From positions 1 to 5,368 of the forward strand of contig DAOUZD010000070.1 of NCBI GenBank assembly GCA_030665795.1: a DNA stretch of 5,368 nt, read 5' to 3'. This document shows, in pieces, positions 1-5,368 of the stretch. The notes under the pieces were generated by a model. That model was not told where the DNA came from. It ran no database searches and worked only from the letters and a program-made list of their open reading frames with translations. The translations under genes were made by a program, and so were the position numbers. This stretch comes from Dehalococcoides sp. GTDB taxonomy: Bacteria; Chloroflexota; Dehalococcoidia; Dehalococcoidales; RBG-16-60-22. Position 1 is the first letter of the stretch. Each line of letters starts with the position of its first letter.

Positions 1-1319
1 AGGTCCTCGGCGGTAATGCCATCTCCGGTATCCATAACTTCCACCTGAATATTACCGCCCCGCTCAGTAGCTCTCAATTTTATCTCACCATCCTCGGGGG
101 TAAATTTGATCGCGTTAGTAAATAGGTTGGTAATCACCTGCTGCAGGCGGACGCCGGAGGCTCGAAATTTGGGTAAGGACTTGGGCACCTCTGAAACCAA
201 CTTTATTTTTTTCTCGTCAGCTAAGGTACGCACATTTTCGATGGAGTTCTCCACTATCTGTGAAAAAGATACCTCTTCCATCTCTCTAATGATCTGACCT
301 CCCTCAATCCGGGAAATATCCAAGAGGTCGCTGATTAATTCCAATTGCTCGGTGATTCTCTTGCTGCTTCTCTCTACCATCTGCCTTTGCTTCTCGACCA
401 TCTCCCCGGCAAAGCCGCCGAGCATTAGCTGGAAGTAGCTCTGGACAGCAGCTAGCGGTGCCTTTAAGTCATGTGACGCTATCGCCAGGAAGCGGAGCAG
501 GTGCTTTCTGCCTTCTTCTAACTTGGTTAACTCCTTACCGGCTTCTTCCAGCTCTTTTGTTTTCTCTCGGAGCCCCTTCTGCTGCAGGACAACCACTTCC
601 CGCTGCCGCTTCCTCAATTCCCCGGAAATGTTGGTGACCATGTAGGCAGAGGCGTAGAGACAGGTAGCTAGAGCGATAAAAATACCCAGAATATATATCT
701 CCTGTTGATACAGGTCAGGCGAAGCGAATCCCTCTAGGTGAACGTGGGGAATCACCCCGCTGTACTCCAATCCCACCAGCAAGAGAACCAGGAAGGTGGC
801 TGCGGTAGCGACGACATAGGCTATCCGGTGGTGGAGCAGCACGCCAGCGATAATCACATGGAAGACAAAATAGAAGATAAAGGGATTCTCTATCCCACCC
901 GTGAAATGAAGAAGCACGGTGAGCGCTACTAAATCGATGCCGATGTGAATGTCGCCGATGGCCCGGGCCTGATCAATTAACGGGGAGGTTGCTTTCGGTA
1001 TGGTAAGCAATCGTCTTAGTGGCACCGCTAAGCTTTGCGTCAGTGAGCCTCTAGCTTCAGCTTTAAGGCTTCGCGCTTGGTAAAAAAACCAGAAGTTATA
1101 CAAAGTCATAACGACGCAGATGAGGTACACGGGCAGCAAAGGGAAGCTGATGTTGAACACCTGGGTAGCCAGTAGGCTGGCGATGATGACGCCAGCAATC
1201 GCCAGCCACCTCATCTTGACGAACACGCCAATCCTGACAATCAAAGCGGCTTCTTCTGGCGTAAGCTCAGGACCGAGTTCTTCTTCAGGTAGTGAGCGAC
1301 CACTTAACCCTGTCGTCAT
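1..1319 (-). CDS. Membrane sensor histidine kinase with RegB-like GGxxNPF motif (3' end outside window)
   Basis: Translating the minus strand from 1319 gives 439 codons without a stop, running off the left edge. The N-terminal half holds about six hydrophobic helices (roughly residues 38-56, 59-79, 125-140, 147-163, 165-185, 208-228). A charged, probably coiled-coil linker follows (232-275), then a HisKA domain with H-box SHDLKAPL (phospho-acceptor H283) and the start of the ATPase domain: N-box NLFTNAIKF (N398, N402) and G1 box DTGDGI (430-435). The later ATP-lid and G2 motifs lie outside the window. No HAMP or PAS domain is seen. Residues 141-147 read GGIENPF, matching the GGxxNPF quinone-binding heptad of RegB/PrrB; a redox-sensing role is inferred from this. 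The start is fixed by an in-frame TAG directly before the ATG, with GGAG at 1331-1328. It lies 49 bp behind metF with no terminator between, so cotranscription is likely. No response regulator is visible. Kinase identity is secure; the signal is not. Confidence 0.93.
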   Translation of the reverse strand, partial: MTTGLSGRSLPEEELGPELTPEEAALIVRIGVFVKMRWLAIAGVIIASLLATQVFNISFPLLPVYLICVVMTLYNFWFFYQARSLKAEARGSLTQSLAVPLRRLLTIPKATSPLIDQARAIGDIHIGIDLVALTVLLHFTGGIENPFIFYFVFHVIIAGVLLHHRIAYVVATAATFLVLLLVGLEYSGVIPHVHLEGFASPDLYQQEIYILGIFIALATCLYASAYMVTNISGELRKRQREVVVLQQKGLREKTKELEEAGKELTKLEEGRKHLLRFLAIASHDLKAPLAAVQSYFQLMLGGFAGEMVEKQRQMVERSSKRITEQLELISDLLDISRIEGGQIIREMEEVSFSQIVENSIENVRTLADEKKIKLVSEVPKSLPKFRASGVRLQQVITNLFTNAIKFTPEDGEIKLRATERGGNIQVEVMDTGDGITAED

Positions 1320-1368
1320 CTATAAGACTCCGCCCTTCATTCTATAACCTCTGTCGACTAGGTGCAAG

Positions 1369-2235
1369 CTACAATCCGGCAGCGTCAAGCACTTCGGGAA
1401 CTTTATTTTCCCAGCCGATAGCCATGATGTGTACTCCCTGACATAGAGGCTTCATCTCCTTAATTAAGCGAGCCGCGATTTCGATGCTCTTTTGGGCCCG
1501 GTTCTCCGCTCCGTCCATCTCCTCGATGAGGTCATCCGGTACATACACTCCGGCAACATTCTTATTCATAAACCGGGCCATGGCTGCTGATTTCAGAAGC
1601 ACAATCCCCATCAACACCGGCACATTGAGATAGGCTACCGCTTTCATGAATTCTTTAAACTTCTCTGGCTCGTAGACCGCCTGAGTCTGAAAAAATTGCG
1701 CCCCAGCCTTTACTTTTTTCTCCATTTTGATAATTTGGGGTTCTACGGGGTCAGCTCCAGGAGTTACTACTGCCCCAAGACAGAAATTAGGGGCTCCCAT
1801 TAGTTCTTTTCCGGCAAGGTCCCGCCCCTGCGCTAACTCCTTGGCGGTCAGTAGGAGAGAAACCGAGTCGAGGTCAAAGACAGGTTTGGCCTGAGGATGG
1901 TCACCCAAAGAAACGTGGTCGCCGGTAAGACAGAGGACATTTTCAATGCCCAGAACATAGGCACTGAGCAAATCGGATTGTAATGCGATACGATTTCGGT
2001 CCCGACAGGTTATCTGGAAAACGGGCTCCAGCCCTTTCTCCTTGATGAGGTGACAGATAGCCAGTGAACCCAGCCTCATTGCCGAGCTTTGCTGGTCGGT
2101 AACATTGATGGCGTCGACTCTACCTCGCATCAATTCGACGGTCTCCAGCATCTCCTGAATATCCACGCCTTTAGGAGGGCCGACCTCGGCGGTGACGACG
2201 AATTTCCCTTGCTTCACTAACTCGGCAATGCTCAT
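1369..2235 (-). CDS. metF: Methylenetetrahydrofolate reductase, short acetogen-type MetF
   Basis: This 288-residue cytoplasmic flavoprotein is predicted to reduce 5,10-methylene-tetrahydrofolate to 5-methyl-tetrahydrofolate, for methionine synthesis or the methyl branch of the Wood-Ljungdahl pathway. It fits one MetF TIM barrel. Visible landmarks are AEVGPP with E17 (counterpart of E. coli Glu28), NVTD (44-47), the second-strand region QITCRDRN (74-81), LTGD ending at D106 (the flavin/folate-side loop) and QTQ (183-185), whose Q185 aligns with E. coli Gln183. The C-terminal HIMAIGWE segment is, as I recall it, typical of the MetF that partners MetV in acetogens; no metV lies in this window, so the electron donor is open. 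The ATG at 2235 is the only plausible start, because an in-frame TAA sits at 2259-2257 and no GTG or TTG lies between. The nearest strong Shine-Dalgarno, AGGAGG at 2257-2252, is 16 bases away, which is unusually far. Confidence 0.92.
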   Translation of the reverse strand: MSIAELVKQGKFVVTAEVGPPKGVDIQEMLETVELMRGRVDAINVTDQQSSAMRLGSLAICHLIKEKGLEPVFQITCRDRNRIALQSDLLSAYVLGIENVLCLTGDHVSLGDHPQAKPVFDLDSVSLLLTAKELAQGRDLAGKELMGAPNFCLGAVVTPGADPVEPQIIKMEKKVKAGAQFFQTQAVYEPEKFKEFMKAVAYLNVPVLMGIVLLKSAAMARFMNKNVAGVYVPDDLIEEMDGAENRAQKSIEIAARLIKEMKPLCQGVHIMAIGWENKVPEVLDAAGL

Positions 2236-2256
2236 TTTACCGGAAACTCTACCTCC

Positions 2257-2454
2257 TTAATACTCGCCCACTCTTGCCTTACCAGGGTATGAAATCTGAG
2301 GTTGATGTGTTTGCTTTCTGACGTCAAAATCATTCCCTGTATCAATAGCGCACAAACTCGCCAGACTGTGCAGTTCAATACGTGGAAAAGCCTTGGTTTT
2401 CAAGAGTGTAGCCAAATCATCCTTCACCAGAAGGGAGCTAAGCAATAAGGACAT
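2257..2454 (-). CDS. Possible small leaderless ORF upstream of metF (hypothetical, 65 aa)
   Basis: An ORF of 65 codons begins with ATG at 2454, about 8 bases past the -10 box of the metF promoter, so its mRNA could start at or next to the start codon. No Shine-Dalgarno precedes it. The stop codon TAA (2259-2257) abuts the AGGAGG placed upstream of metF, so translation of the ORF would end beside the metF ribosome site and could couple the two. The first ten residues are rich in Leu and Ser; the rest is mixed and polar with one Cys. I recognise no family, motif or signal peptide. It could be a real small protein, a leader peptide, a decayed gene end, or simply chance in a 5' leader of about 220 bases. 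TTG codons at 2460 and 2457 are poorer starts because they lie upstream of the predicted transcription start. Confidence 0.25.
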   Translation of the reverse strand: MSLLLSSLLVKDDLATLLKTKAFPRIELHSLASLCAIDTGNDFDVRKQTHQPQISYPGKARVGEY

Positions 2455-2462
2455 CAACAAAT

Positions 2463-2491
2463 AGAATACAAGCCAGAGACGGAGTTGTCAA
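2463..2491 (-). promoter_or_regulatory. Sigma-A-like promoter for the metF-histidine kinase unit
   Basis: On the minus strand a perfect -35 TTGACA (2491-2486) is followed after exactly 17 bases by TATTCT (2468-2463, four of six consensus positions). Transcription would begin near 2456. That gives a 5' leader of about 220 bases before metF, unless the small ORF at 2454-2257 is itself translated. No operator-like palindrome overlaps it. Confidence 0.6.
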
Positions 2492-2492
2492 T

Positions 2493-2659
2493 AAAATGTA
2501 CTCGTCCCATGCTTCGGGGTAACACGTTACCACCTCCCCGCTTTATGGCCAGAAATTTTATGGAATCACGTGTGATGCCGATTGTACCTCTCGGCCAAAG
2601 GAGAGGAAAAAGACATTAGCAAGAGGGCCTTCACCCCTCTTAAACACCCTATCATAAAG
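2493..2659. other. Gene-free spacer with several short inverted repeats
   Basis: I see no credible coding sequence on either strand between the metF promoter and the groESL terminator. Four inverted repeats lie here: CGGGG/CCCCG (2515-2519 with 2536-2540) enclosing TAAC/GTTA; ATCAC/GTGAT (2565-2569 with 2572-2576); CCTCTC/GAGAGG (2587-2592 with 2601-2606); and AAGAGGG/CCCTCTT (2621-2627 with 2635-2641). None is followed by a proper T-run on either strand, so they are not convincing terminators. They match no riboswitch consensus I know. Since they lie upstream of the metF promoter they are not part of its leader. They could be decayed mobile-element sequence or read-through RNA structure behind groEL. 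Confidence 0.5.
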
Positions 2660-2692
2660 AAATAGCCGCAGCCTTAAAGACCGCGGCTATTT
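2660..2692 (-). terminator. Intrinsic terminator of groESL
   Basis: Perfect 10-bp arms, AAATAGCCGC (2660-2669) and GCGGCTATTT (2683-2692), flank a 13-base loop. On the minus strand the descending arm runs into TTTCTTT, a usable U-tract, starting 26 bases after the groEL stop codon. The symmetric arms also give a short T-run on the plus strand, but no plus-strand gene precedes it. It should separate groESL from the metF unit. Confidence 0.85.
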
Positions 2693-2718
2693 TAACACCT
2701 ATACTTGCTGAGGCTAGA

Positions 2719-4365
<1,647 letters not shown>

Positions 4366-4662
4366 TTACTTGCCTTTTTTCGCCAGAATATCGCTCTCGC
4401 GTAAAATCATCAGCTCTTCGTCGTCAATTTTTATTTCCGTACCCCCATACTTAGCGTAAATCACGATGTCACCCACCTTGACATCCATCGCTATCCGTTT
4501 GCCATCCTCGGATAGCCTGCCCGGACCAACCGCAATAACCTCACCCTCCTGAGGTTTCTCCTTAGCCGTATCCGGCAGGTAGATTCCCGTCTTCGTTTTT
4601 TCCTCCGCTTCAATAGGTCTGACTACCAGCCGGTCAGCCAACGGCTGCAACTTGACTGCCAT
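4366..4662 (-). CDS. groES: Co-chaperonin GroES (Hsp10)
   Basis: This 98-residue protein is the heptameric lid that closes the GroEL chamber and binds its apical domains through a mobile loop. Visible features are [10 protein letters not shown] at the N-terminus (residues 7-16), the mobile loop with GIYLPDTA (26-33), where IYL takes the place of the usual hydrophobic IVL tripeptide contacting Gro[11 protein letters not shown] (40-48), a roof-loop hairpin around residues 50-56, and the C-terminal LRESDILA. I place the start at the ATG at 4662: it matches the family N-terminus and has AGGAGG six bases upstream. A longer frame begins with TTG at 4710, between CIRCE and the ribosome site, without a Shine-Dalgarno, and is rejected. 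It is the first gene of groESL, probably repressed by HrcA through CIRCE and induced by heat or misfolded protein. hrcA itself is not in the window. Confidence 0.98.
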   Translation of the reverse strand: MAVKLQPLADRLVVRPIEAEEKTKTGIYLPDTAKEKPQEGEVIAVGPGRLSEDGKRIAMDVKVGDIVIYAKYGGTEIKIDDEELMILRESDILAKKGK

Positions 4663-4713
4663 TCCTGTCCTCCTTCTGTAAAAAATTAACCTCTTATGAG
4701 TTTCACTCAATTT

Positions 4714-4742
4714 GTTAGCACTCTCAGGGCGAGAGTGCTAAC
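4714..4742 (-). promoter_or_regulatory. CIRCE operator (HrcA binding site)
   Basis: The core TTAGCACTC-N9-GAGTGCTAA (4715-4741) is an exact match to the CIRCE consensus. The symmetry extends outward by one base and inward by two, giving perfect 12-bp arms (4714-4725 and 4731-4742) around a 5-base centre. It starts at the predicted groESL transcription start, the usual position for HrcA repression, and would also lie at the 5' end of the mRNA as a hairpin. Confidence 0.97.
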
Positions 4743-4748
4743 GCTTCT

Positions 4749-4778
4749 ATCATAGCGCAATCTAGCACCTGTTCGCAA
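4749..4778 (-). promoter_or_regulatory. Sigma-A-like promoter of groESL
   Basis: On the minus strand a -35 TTGCGA (4778-4773, four of six) and a -10 TATGAT (4754-4749, five of six) are separated by 18 bases. Transcription would start near 4742, the first base of CIRCE, so a bound repressor would cover the start site. This placement supports the call. Confidence 0.75.
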
Positions 4779-4902
4779 CTCAGAATACAAGTATTTACGG
4801 TAATATATAACTATTAAGAGTCACTTAGATGATTATATGAACCTTTATTTCTTCATAAAACGCTTATTTGCTTTAAATTTTACTGTATCGATTTATTCTA
4901 AC

Positions 4903-4931
4903 TTGACAGTTTACACTAAATCGTGTAGCCT
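4903..4931 (+). promoter_or_regulatory. Promoter of the XRE regulator gene
   Basis: A perfect -35 TTGACA (4903-4908) is followed after 17 bases by TAGCCT (4926-4931), a weak -10 matching three of six positions. The predicted start lies about seven bases on, at the ATG of the XRE gene (4938), implying a leaderless mRNA. The inverted repeat 4912-4927 fills most of the spacer. The -10 assignment rests on alignment with the much better promoter at 5186-5214. Confidence 0.55.
4912..4927 (+). promoter_or_regulatory. Operator copy 1 (TACAC-N6-GTGTA) in the XRE promoter
   Basis: A 16-bp inverted repeat with arms TACAC and GTGTA around TAAATC begins three bases after the -35 box. A second copy with the same arms, length and offset from its own -35 lies at 5195-5210. 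The repetition, rather than the single palindrome, is what supports operator function. The likely ligand is the adjacent XRE protein (inference). Confidence 0.65.
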
Positions 4932-4937
4932 TGAACT

Positions 4938-5189
4938 ATGCCCAACCAGTATGAGGTAAAGAAAACTCGGTGGGATAGTCAGAGGATTCAATCCTTAAGG
5001 CACCACCTGGGTCTAACCCAGCGTGAGCTGGCCTCTCGATTAGGTACCCGTCAGCAAACCATAAGTGAATGGGAAACCGGGATGTATCAGCCCCGGGGTG
5101 CCTCAGCTACCCTTCTATCTATTGTTGCCGAACGGGCAAAATTTAAATATGAGGCCGCCCCACCCCAAAAACTACCGAAAAAGTCTTGA
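4938..5189 (+). CDS. Small XRE-family helix-turn-helix regulator (83 aa)
   Basis: A single-domain Cro/C1-type DNA-binding protein. Helix 1 spans about residues 13-24, the LTQRELASRLG helix 26-36, and the recognition helix TRQQTISEWETG 37-48 (Q39, Q40 and T41 as likely base contacts); a further helix covers about 55-68. The tail (71-83) is Pro/Lys-rich and probably flexible. There is no second domain. The ATG is fixed: an in-frame TGA lies two codons upstream and no other start precedes M49. There is no Shine-Dalgarno, and the promoter predicts transcription starting at the ATG. The stop TGA (5187-5189) lies inside the -35 box of the next gene. Size, autoregulatory layout and leaderless start resemble controller (C) proteins of restriction-modification systems; an antitoxin-like regulator is the alternative. 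The targets are inferred to be the two TACAC-N6-GTGTA sites. Confidence 0.88.
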   Translation: MPNQYEVKKTRWDSQRIQSLRHHLGLTQRELASRLGTRQQTISEWETGMYQPRGASATLLSIVAERAKFKYEAAPPQKLPKKS

Positions 5190-5214
5190 CATACTACACG
5201 TTTACGTGTAAAAT
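5186..5214 (+). promoter_or_regulatory. Strong promoter of the DUF2851-like gene
   Basis: TTGACA (5186-5191, perfect) is followed after 17 bases by TAAAAT (5209-5214, five of six), the best promoter in the window. Transcription would begin near 5221, giving a leader of about 20 bases that contains the AAGGAGG at 5227-5233. The -35 overlaps the XRE stop codon, so the downstream gene has its own start of transcription rather than depending on read-through. Confidence 0.8.
5195..5210 (+). promoter_or_regulatory. Operator copy 2 (TACAC-N6-GTGTA) in the downstream promoter
   Basis: Perfect 7-bp arms TACACGT (5195-5201) and ACGTGTA (5204-5210) flank TT, making this the more symmetric copy. It begins three bases after the -35 and overlaps the first two bases of the -10, so bound protein should exclude RNA polymerase. 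The geometry is the same as for copy 1 at 4912-4927. Confidence 0.75.
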
Positions 5215-5241
5215 ATCAGAGGCTATAAGGAGGAAAGATTA

Positions 5242-5368
5242 ATAAACAACCTCCCCGAGAGCTTAATCGTTAAAATCTGGCAGCAGCAGTTGCTGGGTAA
5301 AACCAATCTGGCCACGGAAGAGGGTGAGCCGATAAGGATAATTTACCCGGGAAGGATTAATGATGACC
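5242..5368 (+). CDS. DUF2851-like protein, N-terminal fragment with non-standard start (continues past the window)
   Basis: The frame is open from 5212 to the right edge. From the suggested start it encodes about 42 residues, including LPESLIVKIWQQQLL and later EGEPIRIIYPGRINDD. The spacing of the Trp, the EGE.I.II block and the PGR.N turn matches my memory of the N-terminus of DUF2851, a family of roughly 400 residues with no established function. As I recall it, the family core beyond this point has acidic and VEIHxKSS-like motifs compatible with a PD-(D/E)XK nuclease fold; that part is not visible here. AAGGAGG (5227-5233) is a strong ribosome site, yet no ATG, GTG or TTG lies in frame until TTG at 5290. 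ATA at 5242, eight bases after the Shine-Dalgarno, is the best-placed codon; TTA at 5239 is the alternative. The gene is probably controlled by operator copy 2. Confidence 0.68.
   Translation, partial: MNNLPESLIVKIWQQQLLGKTNLATEEGEPIRIIYPGRINDD

Noticed and set aside
106..1347. Plus-strand frames of 63-75 codons at 106, 738 and 1120
   Set aside because: They lie opposite the histidine kinase, whose minus-strand frame is open throughout and carries clear H, N and G boxes.
2521..2545. T-box-like sequence (minus strand GGTGGTAACGTG) upstream of metF
   Set aside because: It matches the T-box antiterminator core only partly, no specifier stem or terminator follows, and the metF promoter lies downstream of it, so it would not be in the metF leader.
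2587..2641. Hairpins at 2587-2606 and 2621-2641 as extra terminators
   Set aside because: Neither has a T-run on its 3' side on either strand; the hairpin at 2660-2692 already serves groEL.
4663..4710. N-terminal extension of GroES from TTG at 4710
   Set aside because: It adds 16 residues absent from GroES proteins, lacks a ribosome site, and would read through the AGGAGG that correctly serves the ATG at 4662.
4779..4902. AT-rich spacer between groES and the XRE gene as a possible origin or extra gene
   Set aside because: No repeated DnaA-box-like motifs, no credible ORF and no RNA gene are seen; it is explained as the space between two divergent promoters.
5190..5225. Inverted repeat at 5195-5210 as a terminator for the XRE gene
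   Set aside because: The arms are only 7 bp with a 2-base loop, which does not form a good RNA hairpin, no T-run follows, and the repeat is duplicated upstream of the XRE gene, which fits an operator instead.

Overview
The window reads as a piece of a bacterial chromosome. It comes most likely from a Chloroflexota lineage near Dehalococcoidia, and this is inferred from protein style alone: the GroEL/GroES sequences, an acetogen-type short MetF, and a small helix-turn-helix gene directly upstream of a DUF2851-like gene. No rRNA or other firm taxonomic marker is present.

Layout. On the minus strand, read right to left, groES (4662-4366) and groEL (4338-2719) form a classic heat-shock operon. 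It has a sigma-A-like promoter (4778-4749), an HrcA operator (CIRCE, 4742-4714) where transcription should start, and an intrinsic terminator (2692-2660) just after groEL. A structured stretch without a clear gene follows. A second minus-strand promoter (2491-2463) then drives a possible leaderless small ORF (2454-2257), a short methylenetetrahydrofolate reductase (metF, 2235-1369) and, 49 bp further on, a membrane histidine kinase (1319 to beyond the left edge). The kinase carries the GGxxNPF motif known from the quinone-sensing kinase RegB, so a one-carbon enzyme appears to share a transcript with a candidate redox sensor.

On the plus strand, divergent from groES, lies a compact module: an 83-residue XRE-type DNA-binding protein (4938-5189) and the start of a DUF2851-like protein (about 5242 to beyond the right edge). 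Both genes have a promoter of the same design: TTGACA, three bases, then a 16-bp inverted repeat TACAC-N6-GTGTA lying between -35 and -10. The parsimonious reading is that the XRE protein binds both copies, controlling itself and its neighbour, in the manner of restriction-modification controller (C) proteins. The XRE mRNA looks leaderless. The DUF2851-like gene has a strong Shine-Dalgarno sequence but no ATG, GTG or TTG at the right distance, leaving ATA as the best-placed start. This is the least ordinary part of the window.

I found no tRNA, rRNA, CRISPR array or intact mobile element.
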